From positions 82,588-146,587 of IMG/VR virus record IMGVR_UViG_3300035188_000277: DNA of 64,000 bases. One strand, given 5' to 3'. The notes under the pieces were generated by a model that was not told the origin of the DNA, ran no database searches, and saw only the letters and a list, made by a program, of their open reading frames with translations. Each line of letters opens with the position of its first letter. Positions within the stretch are counted from its first letter, which is position 1. The stretch comes from a virus. Made by a program: the position numbers and the translations under genes. Shown here piece after piece: positions 27,636 through 33,874 of the stretch.

Positions 27636-28130
27636 CTATTTTAGGTTTGTCAAATCGTAAGTTACTACAGTCTTTCTTTTCATAGAATTATTGATTGGAC
27701 TTCTATGAAAGAAATTCGATGGGAAGGTAAGTATATCACCTTCTTCCAATTTCGGGATAATGATTTCGTCGCTGAATGGCATTTTAATTTCGATGGGAGG
27801 ACCATCTTCTGGGAATTCCAAATAATATACATTAGACCATCCACAAAGAGGATGTGTATGCCAAGGATGCTCGCTATTATGTTCGTATTGTTGAAACCAA
27901 TACGTTTCTATTTGACACTCTTTATGCCCTAGTTCTCTGACGACATCCTCGATATATGGGCCAATATAAGGCAAAAGAAACCGAAAATATTCTTTCTGGA
28001 TTCCTTTACCTACATACCAATCTGTTCTGGTAATATCGCCACTAGATTCACCAACACTACTCTTAATAAGATCAAGAACTTTATCTTTAACTAATTTGTG
28101 TTCTTTAAATTTATTGATTTTATAAAACAT
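27636..28130 (-). CDS. 2OG-Fe(II) oxygenase-like protein, 164 aa
   Basis: Start chosen at ATG 28130, preceded by TTTGGA; an in-frame TTG lies 12 bases earlier. The motif PWHTHPLCGWSNVYYLEFPE supplies the HxH/HxD iron ligands, followed by GDILTFPSNFFHRSPIN (distal His) and KRKTVVTYDL (2OG-binding Arg/Lys). The same HxH layout is seen in the 202-aa oxygenase at 37.8 kb. The substrate is unknown. Confidence 0.7.
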   Translation of the reverse strand: MFYKINKFKEHKLVKDKVLDLIKSSVGESSGDITRTDWYVGKGIQKEYFRFLLPYIGPYIEDVVRELGHKECQIETYWFQQYEHNSEHPWHTHPLCGWSNVYYLEFPEDGPPIEIKMPFSDEIIIPKLEEGDILTFPSNFFHRSPINNSMKRKTVVTYDLTNLK

Positions 28131-28140
28131 TATACATTCC

Positions 28141-28166
28141 AAAGAAACAGGGACCGAAGTCCCTGT
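28141..28166 (-). terminator. Rho-independent terminator
   Basis: On the minus strand CAGGGAC-TTCG-GTCCCTG (7-bp stem, TTCG loop) followed by TTTCTTT. It ends the transcript of the 54-aa gene just before the 2OG oxygenase gene, so the oxygenase is read through or served by an unseen promoter. Confidence 0.85.
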
Positions 28167-28169
28167 ATA

Positions 28170-28334
28170 TTAAACTGAAATTTCTTTGTCTGTATCTACG
28201 TGAACTACTTTATCTTTAATGATTCTGTAATTATTGTGATCCATCCAAAGAACCCAAATCAATTCAGCCGCTAGTTTGGGTTTGTTAGCTTTAACAATCA
28301 ATTCCATTGAGTCGATTAGATCTTCTTTAGTCAT
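28170..28334 (-). CDS. Small hypothetical protein, 54 aa
   Basis: Found by reading the strand directly. Product begins MTKEDLIDSMELIVKANKPK and ends VHVDTDKEISV, mostly helical with Trp-rich centre (LIWVLWMDHNNY). Excellent AGGAG ribosome site 6 bases before the ATG, a late promoter box upstream and a terminator downstream, so it forms a single-gene late unit. Function unknown. Confidence 0.7.
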   Translation of the reverse strand: MTKEDLIDSMELIVKANKPKLAAELIWVLWMDHNNYRIIKDKVVHVDTDKEISV

Positions 28335-28391
28335 CTTTTTCTCCTATAAGATGTGTTTTAAGTATCCCACAAGAAAAACATCATAAAACAT

Positions 28392-28399
28392 TATTTATT
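28392..28399 (-). promoter_or_regulatory. Late promoter box
   Basis: AATAAATA on the minus strand inside the last codons of the gp59 gene, about 58 bases before the start of the 54-aa gene, which has its own terminator. Confidence 0.55.
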
Positions 28400-28976
28400 C
28401 GTCGTAAAATTCTAAGATGATTTTTCGGAACTTGTCTTTATCATATTTTATGAAAGGAGTATACTTTTTAACCTTCAGAGAAATTTCGTCCCAGATAAGA
28501 TCGTATTCCATTTTCTTATCGAAATATGGAAGGGCTTCTGTTAACTCCAACAATATACAAAATGTTTCTAAACACAATGCATTTCTAAGATACAGCTTCA
28601 ATAGAATTGGATGTTCGTTTGGCTTACATACAAAATTGTAATTGAAAGGCTTGCAGAGATGTTTGTTAGTCTCTTGTTTGAAAACATACGATAGAGACTG
28701 ATTACGCTTCTTCCATTGAAGATACGTTTCTTGGGCTACTTCGGAATAAGCGAGATCACGTATCCATAATTTTGGATTAACACTAAAATTAGCAACAAGA
28801 AACTCGCATACATTTTCATTCTTAGCAAGTTTTTCAAAAAACACCTTATCTTTACGTTTGGCAAATGAAGCTGGTTTTAATCCGGTTTTGCCGTTGTATT
28901 TAATGTAGTCGTAGTCGCTTTTGGTAAAGTGGTTTTTGAGGGCGACATAATTTTGATACGCTTCGAAGGCTGACAT
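28395..28976 (-). CDS. 59: Helicase loader gp59
   Basis: 193 aa against 217 in T4. FTKSDYDYIKYNGKTGLKPA followed by SFAKRKDKVFFEKLAKN matches T4 gp59 (KYDVIKYNW, then YQKRRDKYFFQKLSEK), and LVANFSVNPKLWIRDL matches the T4 NLVANQDAWIGDI segment. gp59 loads the gp41 helicase onto gp32-covered forks. The gene start lies 100 bases inside the end of the SprT-like gene in another frame. Confidence 0.85.
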   Translation of the reverse strand: MSAFEAYQNYVALKNHFTKSDYDYIKYNGKTGLKPASFAKRKDKVFFEKLAKNENVCEFLVANFSVNPKLWIRDLAYSEVAQETYLQWKKRNQSLSYVFKQETNKHLCKPFNYNFVCKPNEHPILLKLYLRNALCLETFCILLELTEALPYFDKKMEYDLIWDEISLKVKKYTPFIKYDKDKFRKIILEFYDE

Positions 28977-29446
28977 TTTAACTCTGGCTCACCATCTCTT
29001 AAATAATTTAAGAACTTGAAATAAAGTCCTTTTTCACGTCCATAAGCCTCGATCTCCCAAGGCTGTTCCCAATAATCCATTTGTTCGTGAAGATATCTCT
29101 CGCCTTGCCACTTGACCATTCTGGTTGGTCGCCAAATGTCTTTCATTTCACCTTTGGCGTATTGCTTGAGGTGGACCATTTCATGGGCTAGGGCGAGCAA
29201 AGTCTCTTTTTTATTAAGAGCTCTGTCAATACCTATTACGAATTCTCTGGTATGATGATGGTCATCAGTCCAGTCGCAATAGGCGTAATCGCCCTCGGCT
29301 GAATCCATTTTTTCGAACTGAAGTGTCAACTTTATATTATTAAAAAGTTTACCCCCTCCAATAAGATATTTTCCGTAGAAATTCGCCGCTTTTTTCACCA
29401 TAGGCAGAGATATATGCGAGGGTTTACCAATTGTTTTAATGTGCAT
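28877..29446 (-). CDS. SprT-like zinc metalloprotease, 189 aa
   Basis: Start at ATG 29446 with GGAGG 5 bases upstream; the frame is open for 18 more codons but without a better site. LLALAHEMVHLKQYAKGEMK is the HExxH zinc motif, with the third-ligand region PWEIEAYGREKGLYFKFL. The C-terminal 35 residues are Thr/Pro/Lys-rich and lie over the gp59 start. SprT-like proteases cleave DNA-protein crosslinks in cells; the phage role is not known. Confidence 0.8.
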   Translation of the reverse strand: MHIKTIGKPSHISLPMVKKAANFYGKYLIGGGKLFNNIKLTLQFEKMDSAEGDYAYCDWTDDHHHTREFVIGIDRALNKKETLLALAHEMVHLKQYAKGEMKDIWRPTRMVKWQGERYLHEQMDYWEQPWEIEAYGREKGLYFKFLNYLRDGEPELKCQPSKRIKIMSPSKTTLPKATTTTLNTTAKPD

Positions 29447-29474
29447 ATTAGCCTCCAACAATGGTTTAACCCTG

Positions 29475-29482
29475 TATTTATA
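29475..29482 (-). promoter_or_regulatory. Perfect late promoter box TATAAATA
   Basis: Minus strand GATATAAATACAG at the end of gp33, with the SprT-like start codon about 28 bases further on. This is the exact T4 late consensus. Confidence 0.7.
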
Positions 29483-29696
29483 TCGGAAGGCGTGCTCCAC
29501 GCTTAAGAATATTCAAATTCTCGGCTTCTGCCTGGATTTTAGCTCTCATAGCTGGATCCTTTTTAATCCAGTATGCAGCCGTCTCGATCTCCAGATTGTT
29601 CTTTTCGCACCAGAAAACCACGGCGTCGATATATTCGATGTTCTTTTCTCGACAGAGCTTTTCTACTTCCTCTACGAAGCCTGAATTTTTAAGCAT
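29478..29696 (-). CDS. 33: Late transcription co-activator gp33
   Basis: 72 aa, short as in cyanophages (T4 gp33 is 112). IEYIDAVVFWCEKNNLEIET, AAYWIKKDPAMRAKIQAEAE and the C-terminal NLNILKRGARLPI are the conserved gp33 pattern. gp33 bridges RNA polymerase flap and the sliding clamp to activate AATAAATA promoters, many of which are visible in this window. Overlaps the upstream gene by 25 bases. Confidence 0.8.
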   Translation of the reverse strand: MLKNSGFVEEVEKLCREKNIEYIDAVVFWCEKNNLEIETAAYWIKKDPAMRAKIQAEAENLNILKRGARLPI

Positions 29697-29857
29697 TGTT
29701 TTTCGTGTTCCTTCAGTTCGGCGATCCGACGAGTAAGGTACTCTTCTACATGGTTATCATTAAATCTTCGAGCCTTATGTCTATTCAGTTCCTGCTGCAG
29801 AGACCAGAGTATAGTGCTGGCATGTGAATACGAATAATTCTCTTTGATTGTGTCCAT
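29672..29857 (-). CDS. Small helical protein, 61 aa
   Basis: Start at ATG 29857 (MDTIKENYSYSHASTILWSL) behind AAGGAC; the longer frame would run into the transpeptidase gene. Charged C-terminus (EYLTRRIAELKEHEKQ) suggests a coiled coil. In the same operon as gp33. Function unknown. Confidence 0.55.
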   Translation of the reverse strand: MDTIKENYSYSHASTILWSLQQELNRHKARRFNDNHVEEYLTRRIAELKEHEKQCLKIQAS

Positions 29858-29861
29858 AGAG

Positions 29862-30311
29862 TTAGTCCTTAATTGTGATCGTCGTATATTCACCTTTGGT
29901 CATTTTATAGAGAGTAGCAGAATTAGTGGGAGATAGACGAACGCAGCCGTGAGAAGCAGGACGCCCAAGAGCACCAACATGAGGAGTAGCATGGATAGCA
30001 TATCCTCCAGAAAAGAAAATAGAATTTGGCATAGGAGCGTTATCGTATTTCTTACTGTAGTGCATAAGCTGGTAAGAATATGGATGAAACGATCCCGTAG
30101 GAGTATAATACCCTTTACGGGCAGTAGAGACAGGCCATTGGTCAATTAACTCTCCATCTTGAAGAACTGTCATAGTCTGATGACGTTTCGAAACAATAAT
30201 ATCGTAATCTGCTTTTACTGGAGTAGAGAAGAACATAGATACAAGAACCAATAAAACTCCAACAACCATAAGTATAACTCCTGCTATGTTAGCAACTCTA
30301 TCGTTTATCAT
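29862..30311 (-). CDS. L,D-transpeptidase (YkuD family), membrane anchored, 149 aa
   Basis: Residues 10-30 form one membrane segment (GVILMVVGVLLVLVSMFF). After it comes a YkuD catalytic domain with YAIHATPHVGALGRPASHGC then VRLSPTNS; the active-site HGCxR is intact with catalytic Cys about 127. Such enzymes form 3-3 peptidoglycan cross-links or attach lipoproteins in the periplasm. In a phage it could remodel or protect the wall, or act as a lysis-timing factor. Overlaps the next upstream gene by 4 bases (ATGA). Confidence 0.85.
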   Translation of the reverse strand: MINDRVANIAGVILMVVGVLLVLVSMFFSTPVKADYDIIVSKRHQTMTVLQDGELIDQWPVSTARKGYYTPTGSFHPYSYQLMHYSKKYDNAPMPNSIFFSGGYAIHATPHVGALGRPASHGCVRLSPTNSATLYKMTKGEYTTITIKD

Positions 30312-30514
30312 GAAAGATACCCAAGAATAGCGCCAATAGGGCCAACGAAAACACCAATACAGCGAAGAATGAACTTAGCTGTAATTGGATTATCCATTGT
30401 GTTCCAGATTGAGATAATGTTCATCACCCAACCTACGGCAAAAACGAGCCAGATTGCGATTAGCGTAAGATAATAGCCAATACCATAATCTTCATGACCA
30501 TAATGACGTGCCAT
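30308..30514 (-). CDS. Small two-segment membrane protein, 68 aa
   Basis: Two hydrophobic segments, residues 14-36 (YYLTLIAIWLVFAVGWVM) and 50-67 (RCIGVFVGPIGAILGYL). TGGAG precedes its ATG. It is translationally coupled to the L,D-transpeptidase, so the pair may act together in the envelope. Family not recognised; an immunity or holin-like role is conceivable but unsupported. Confidence 0.6.
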   Translation of the reverse strand: MARHYGHEDYGIGYYLTLIAIWLVFAVGWVMNIISIWNTMDNPITAKFILRCIGVFVGPIGAILGYLS

Positions 30515-30532
30515 AATATACTCCAGTTAGAA

Positions 30533-30609
30533 TGGCGGTCCCGGAAGGATTCGAACCCTCGACCTTGGGAGTAGAAATCCCCTGCTCTATCCAGCTGAGC
30601 TACGGAACC
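30533..30609 (-). tRNA. tRNA-Arg(UCU)
   Basis: 77 bases with encoded CCA. Acceptor stem GGTTCCG/CGGGACC (7 bp, one G-T), D stem GCTC/GAGC, anticodon loop TTTCTAC giving anticodon TCT, T arm GAGGG-TTCGAAT-CCTTC. The top pair of the anticodon stem (27/43) is a G-A mismatch. It decodes AGA, the arginine codon heavily used in this AT-rich genome. Has its own promoter just upstream. Confidence 0.95.
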
Positions 30610-30618
30610 ATTATTAGT

Positions 30619-30647
30619 ATTATAACCTAGCAGAATTGAAAAGGCAA
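30619..30647 (-). promoter_or_regulatory. Sigma70-like promoter for tRNA-Arg
   Basis: Minus strand TTGCCT (30647-30642), 17-base spacer, TATAAT (30624-30619), about 10-15 bases before the mature 5' end of the tRNA. The -35 element lies inside the terminal hairpin of the tmRNA gene. Confidence 0.6.
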
Positions 30648-30675
30648 GTTGTTTCTGTTTCTAGGGACAACTTGC
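30644..30675 (-). terminator. Terminal hairpin of the tmRNA gene
   Basis: GCAAGTTGT and ACAACTTGC form a 9-bp stem with a 14-base loop, followed on the minus strand by CTTTTCAATT. It comes after the tag ORF and may end the coding piece or terminate transcription; the T-run is short. Confidence 0.55.
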
Positions 30676-30688
30676 GAACCCCAATGGA

Positions 30689-30736
30689 TCATGCAGCTAG
30701 TGCATAAGCTCCAAATGATGCATCATTATCGTTTGC
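30689..30736 (-). other. tmRNA tag reading frame
   Basis: 15 sense codons from the resume GCA to TGA: ANDNDASFGAYALAA. The end of the frame lies in a small hairpin (ATGCA/TGCAT) as usual for the helix holding the tag stop. The ANDN start is typical of alphaproteobacterial tags, as opposed to ANNIV-type cyanobacterial tags. Confidence 0.9.
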
Positions 30737-30954
30737 ATCTACGTTTCGCCTTTGGTCTCCTTACGACCTTACTGAATCCTGTCGAACCTGAATCGCCCCC
30801 ATCAAAGATACACCGATTATCATATCCCATCGGCTAGCACGATATAAGACCACACAAACGACCTCGGTGGCTGATGTATCTATGGTGGAGGCGGTGGGAA
30901 CTGCCCCCACGTCCAAGAAACCTATGTTTCGTCTCTCAACGACCTCGGCAAACT

Positions 30955-32520
30955 TTATTTATAAATGTTATCTCTAAGGTATTCGTAGTGATTGGGAAGA
31001 GTTTTAATGTATTGTTTCAACGCTGCTTGATGATTAAGCCAACTATATTTGATATCATGTAACTCATTAGCTAATTTTGGGTTTCGTTTCATATCGATAT
31101 TATGATCCATCTTAGTAACAAAACTGTAATTACCTGCCGCCAGAACTCTATGATAACTAAAGTTGCCTTCTTTCATTTTCAATTTTTCTGGATCAGTTGA
31201 TTGGTTTTGATCATAAAGATCTCTAAACAATTTACTAAAATAATCCCCTTCATGGTTATGATTCATAGCATTGGTTCTATGCTTCCAATAAGGAGAATCT
31301 TCTCTTTGAGAGAGAAAATATTGCGCTGTTACCCAATCTTTGGCTTCTGAGGCTTCTTTAATTACGTAATGGTTATAATATTCTCTATCAAAGTTTTTTA
31401 CATGACAATCCGTATTAAGGAGGATACGAGCAATATTCTCAATCATAGATTGAGTCAAAAATAACCCTGTAGATCTCAGAGGTCCAATGAACGCACAAGA
31501 AAGCCCAACTGCAATAACATTTTTATACCAAGGAGCCTTTCTAACTCCTGGAGTGAATTTCATAGAACGAAATTCTAAACCGTCCGCCCTTGAACCATAT
31601 CTTTTTCTTATACTTTCACGTAGTTCCTCTTTAGCCGATTCTTCGTTGGTATGATTACTGCTATAAACATAGCCAGAACCAATTCTATCCCAAATTGGAA
31701 TATTCCACTCCCATCCACTATCTAACGCTACACAATCTGTGAAACTAACCATTTCTTCTTTTTTACATTCGTAAGGAATATTGGTCGCAATCGCTCTATC
31801 GTTTACAAGAACTTCTGAAAAATCTATTAATCCTATTTTCAACCCTTGTTCTAATAGAATAGATCTAAACCCAGAACAGTCAATATAAAGATCTGCAGTT
31901 AGTGGTCCATTCTCATTAGTCTCTAAACATGTGATACCATTGTCATCAGTCCGAATAGCATAAATGTCATCGATGATATGTTTAACACCGTTCGGAATAG
32001 CGACAAGGTCTTTTAACATCAATCCAAATTTATAAGCGTCGAAATGATACGCTTTTTCTATATTAGGATTCCATTTCATTGGTCCTGGTTTGTCAGTATA
32101 TTTGTTTTGAAGAACCATATGATAGTTGTCATCAAAAAATTCAGGAAAATCAAAAGGCTGGAATAAATCTGGATATTGATGACAAAGGTTATAGAATAAT
32201 TTAATATCTCTCATAGGGACTGGAGGCGTAATCCCCTTAGTCAAATCATAAAAACTTTTACCCTTCTGATAAAAGTCTGTTAGCCTAATGGTTGTTTTAT
32301 AAACAGCGTCACACTTTGGCATCCAAATTTGTTCTGGGATACCAAATGGTTTCATAAACCTATTGATGTTTACTAAACTTGATTCTCCAACGCCAATAAT
32401 TGGAACGTTTGTGGACTCTATCAGAGTAATGTTAACATTAGGTACATTTTTAGACAAAAGGGCAGCAGTCATCCAACCAGATGATCCGCCGCCCACAATC
32501 ATAATACTTTTAACTTTCAT
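30955..32520 (-). CDS. Flavin-dependent halogenase family protein no. 1, catalytic Glu replaced
   Basis: 521 aa, standard length for Trp-halogenase family. FAD site IMIVGGGSSGWMTAALLSK (7-25); catalytic-Lys position K75 in DAVYKTTIRL; halogenase signature W270-E-W-N-I-P275 (WxWxIP). In PrnA the second catalytic residue is Glu in the PLEST segment; here the segment is GPLRST with Arg349 in its place. The enzyme may therefore be altered in activity or have another role. Needs reduced FAD from a reductase, presumably the host's. Its start overlaps a 38-codon ORF by ATGA. Confidence 0.85.
   Translation of the reverse strand: MKVKSIMIVGGGSSGWMTAALLSKNVPNVNITLIESTNVPIIGVGESSLVNINRFMKPFGIPEQIWMPKCDAVYKTTIRLTDFYQKGKSFYDLTKGITPPVPMRDIKLFYNLCHQYPDLFQPFDFPEFFDDNYHMVLQNKYTDKPGPMKWNPNIEKAYHFDAYKFGLMLKDLVAIPNGVKHIIDDIYAIRTDDNGITCLETNENGPLTADLYIDCSGFRSILLEQGLKIGLIDFSEVLVNDRAIATNIPYECKKEEMVSFTDCVALDSGWEWNIPIWDRIGSGYVYSSNHTNEESAKEELRESIRKRYGSRADGLEFRSMKFTPGVRKAPWYKNVIAVGLSCAFIGPLRSTGLFLTQSMIENIARILLNTDCHVKNFDREYYNHYVIKEASEAKDWVTAQYFLSQREDSPYWKHRTNAMNHNHEGDYFSKLFRDLYDQNQSTDPEKLKMKEGNFSYHRVLAAGNYSFVTKMDHNIDMKRNPKLANELHDIKYSWLNHQAALKQYIKTLPNHYEYLRDNIYK
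30956..30963 (-). promoter_or_regulatory. Perfect late promoter in front of the tmRNA
   Basis: Minus strand TATAAATA followed by AAGTTTGCCGAGG. In T4 late promoters transcription starts about six bases past the box, which here is the expected 5' end of the acceptor piece. The box is embedded in the last codons of the halogenase gene. Confidence 0.75.
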
Positions 32521-32633
32521 TGAGTTTGTATCTCGTTTTCAAATTCCTCTATTAAAGGAACAGGTGGTTCTTTAGTGGCACGGTCTATTAGAACTGTCCC
32601 GTACAATGCACTTACCGATGGTCGCCAACTCAT
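32517..32633 (-). CDS. Possible 38-aa ORF overlapping the lipoprotein gene
   Basis: ATG 32633 to TGA overlapping the halogenase ATG. Product MSWRPSVSALYGTVLIDRAT, then KEPPVPLIEEFENEIQTQ. It lies in another frame of the 40-aa lipoprotein gene and extends past it. The Pro-rich tail looks like real coding, but there is no clear ribosome site. It may instead be the continuation of the lipoprotein through a frameshift. Confidence 0.35.
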   Translation of the reverse strand: MSWRPSVSALYGTVLIDRATKEPPVPLIEEFENEIQTQ

Positions 32634-32694
32634 TACAACCAGTGACGCCCAAACTAAGAAACACCAATGCAATTGATAGATATACTTTCTTCAT
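32572..32694 (-). CDS. Small lipoprotein, 40 aa
   Basis: MKKVYLSIALVFLSLGVTGC is a complete lipoprotein signal with lipobox VTG-C20; the mature part has only 21 residues (CNELATIGKCIVRDSSNRPC). Start overlaps the stop of the upstream gene (ATGA). Short phage lipoproteins can be entry-exclusion factors or outer-membrane spanins. The embedded second frame is reminiscent of Rz/Rz1 nesting, but no inner-membrane partner is seen. Confidence 0.6.
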   Translation of the reverse strand: MKKVYLSIALVFLSLGVTGCNELATIGKCIVRDSSNRPCH

Positions 32695-32915
32695 CCTAAG
32701 ATCCTTTTTATATCATCTAGAGTCCCGATATAATGACCATTTCGAAAGGCTACTGGACGAGCTTCGTCGATACCAGCATGCCTGATGAATGCGGCCATGG
32801 TAGAATACATAGCAAAGTATTTCGGTTCAATACCTGTTTTCTGTATAATATACTGAGATAATTGATCGGTTTCTTCGTTATAAACTTGACCGATAACTGA
32901 CCATCTATCTGACAC
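32691..32915 (-). CDS. Hypothetical protein, 74 aa
   Basis: MSDRWSVIGQVYNEETDQLS followed by a helix and the ending RNGHYIGTLDDIKRILG, a thioredoxin/glutaredoxin-like tail phrase but without a CxxC. Coupled to the lipoprotein gene. Not recognised. Confidence 0.5.
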   Translation of the reverse strand: MSDRWSVIGQVYNEETDQLSQYIIQKTGIEPKYFAMYSTMAAFIRHAGIDEARPVAFRNGHYIGTLDDIKRILG

Positions 32916-32916
32916 G

Positions 32917-33174
32917 TTACTCTCCTACACCACCTTCTATATTAGGTTCATGATTTTCCAACTGAACACCGTTTATTGAAAACCACTCATCAGAACCTTG
33001 ACGCTGATACTGGATATCCTGCATAGGAACCATTACCATTTCCTTGGTCTGTGGGTGAACCATCATCTTCTGAAATACAACCATTCGCAAATCAACGATT
33101 GGATTCTTTTTATTTAATCCTCCCACTGGAAGTCCACTAGCGGCGACAGCGCCATCTGGTCCTAGAATACTCAT
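32917..33174 (-). CDS. Hypothetical protein, 85 aa
   Basis: Start overlaps the upstream stop (ATGA) and has AAAGGAC before it. Met-rich middle (VVFQKMMVHPQTKEMVMVPM); no known domain. Member of the small-gene run before the halogenase. Confidence 0.5.
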   Translation of the reverse strand: MSILGPDGAVAASGLPVGGLNKKNPIVDLRMVVFQKMMVHPQTKEMVMVPMQDIQYQRQGSDEWFSINGVQLENHEPNIEGGVGE

Positions 33175-33533
33175 GTCTTTTGTCCTTTATACTTTTCAAG
33201 TAGATTCGAGAGAAACTCAATAGCTGAGTCATTAAATGTTACATCGTTTAGAATACCGGTAACGCAATATTGCTTTGCCTTCAGCGCATTGCCATCCGAA
33301 GCCTTATCATATTCAACGATATACAGATGACGATCCTTAGACATCATTGCTTCGTTAATCTTACCATTCTTTTCGCCATTATAAAGAGTAACCAACGCCT
33401 TCTCGTCGATCATCTTCATCATCTCTGCATTAGGATAGCATTTTAAATCTTCCGCCTTGGCCATATTATGGACAACCATAAACCCTAGCGCAAAGAAAAA
33501 AATAGCAATCAAACTTTCTTTAGTTCTGCTCAT
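33171..33533 (-). CDS. Exported hypothetical protein, 120 aa
   Basis: Start at ATG 33533 behind GGAG. Residues 8-28 (SLIAIFFFALGFMVVHNMAK) form a signal peptide or anchor with an AKA-ED cleavage-like site. The mature part has two Cys (LKCYPNAEMM and KQYCVTGIL) that could form a disulfide. Likely periplasmic; function unknown. Confidence 0.6.
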   Translation of the reverse strand: MSRTKESLIAIFFFALGFMVVHNMAKAEDLKCYPNAEMMKMIDEKALVTLYNGEKNGKINEAMMSKDRHLYIVEYDKASDGNALKAKQYCVTGILNDVTFNDSAIEFLSNLLEKYKGQKT

Positions 33534-33705
33534 TGTCAACTCCAGATATAGATTTCATCAGGTTAATATCATAGTCTATTAGTCTAGACAAAGACTGGAT
33601 TGCATTTTCTTTACTAACACCACCAGCAACCTTATCTCTAGACCACATAACATACTTAATTAGCATGTTAACGTCAATCGCATTTTGATCCTTCAATTCA
33701 TTCAT
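33520..33705 (-). CDS. Hypothetical protein, 61 aa
   Basis: Helical product (MNELKDQNAIDVNMLIKYVM...). Overlaps the next gene by about 14 bases. No domain recognised. Confidence 0.5.
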   Translation of the reverse strand: MNELKDQNAIDVNMLIKYVMWSRDKVAGGVSKENAIQSLSRLIDYDINLMKSISGVDNEQN

Positions 33706-33706
33706 G

Positions 33707-33874
33707 CTACTTATCTAGCCTCATAACTGCTGATGGGTGCAAACAAACTGCACTACTAAGAGTCAGTGCTGACATACCACCAGCATCATTACACTTTTTT
33801 ACGAAATTATCATTATAGCTAACAAAGATGCCAACCATAAAAATAAACGTTCCCCATACTAATAGTTTTGTCAT
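33707..33874 (-). CDS. Small membrane protein with CxxAGG motif, 55 aa
   Basis: Read directly from the strand: MTKLLVWGTFIFMVGIFVSY is a membrane segment, then KKCNDAGGMSALTLSSAVCL. The pattern of one N-terminal anchor followed by C-x2-AG(G/Y) and a later Cys recurs in two other genes of this phage (54968-55201 and 55676-55867). Start overlaps the upstream stop (ATGA). Confidence 0.6.
   Translation of the reverse strand: MTKLLVWGTFIFMVGIFVSYNDNFVKKCNDAGGMSALTLSSAVCLHPSAVMRLDK

Larger units (their letters stand above)
30640..30949 (-). ncRNA. ssrA: Circularly permuted two-piece tmRNA
   Basis: Read on the minus strand. (1) Acceptor piece, about 30949-30883: a GAAAC-ATAG-GTTTC hairpin, then T arm GTGGG-GGCAGTT-CCCAC, then CGCCTCC-A-CCA. 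(2) Intervening segment, 30882-30801. (3) Coding piece from 30800: GGGGGCGATTCAGGTTCGAC, whose first seven bases pair with CGCCTCC of the acceptor piece (7 bp, one G-T), then the CGTAGAT-GCA resume site and a tag ORF for ANDNDASFGAYALAA, stop TGA. The 3' half therefore precedes the 5' half, as in alphaproteobacterial, some cyanobacterial and some betaproteobacterial permuted ssrA genes. The tag ends Ala-Leu-Ala-Ala, a ClpXP-type degron. The T loop GGCAGTT departs from TTCRANY. The long P2 pairing and exact piece ends were not resolved by eye. Confidence 0.93.

Noticed and set aside
32517-33533. Search for a holin/endolysin/spanin lysis cassette
   Set aside because: A lipoprotein and an exported protein are present, but no endolysin domain, no holin-like multi-span protein and no coiled-coil inner spanin were found.
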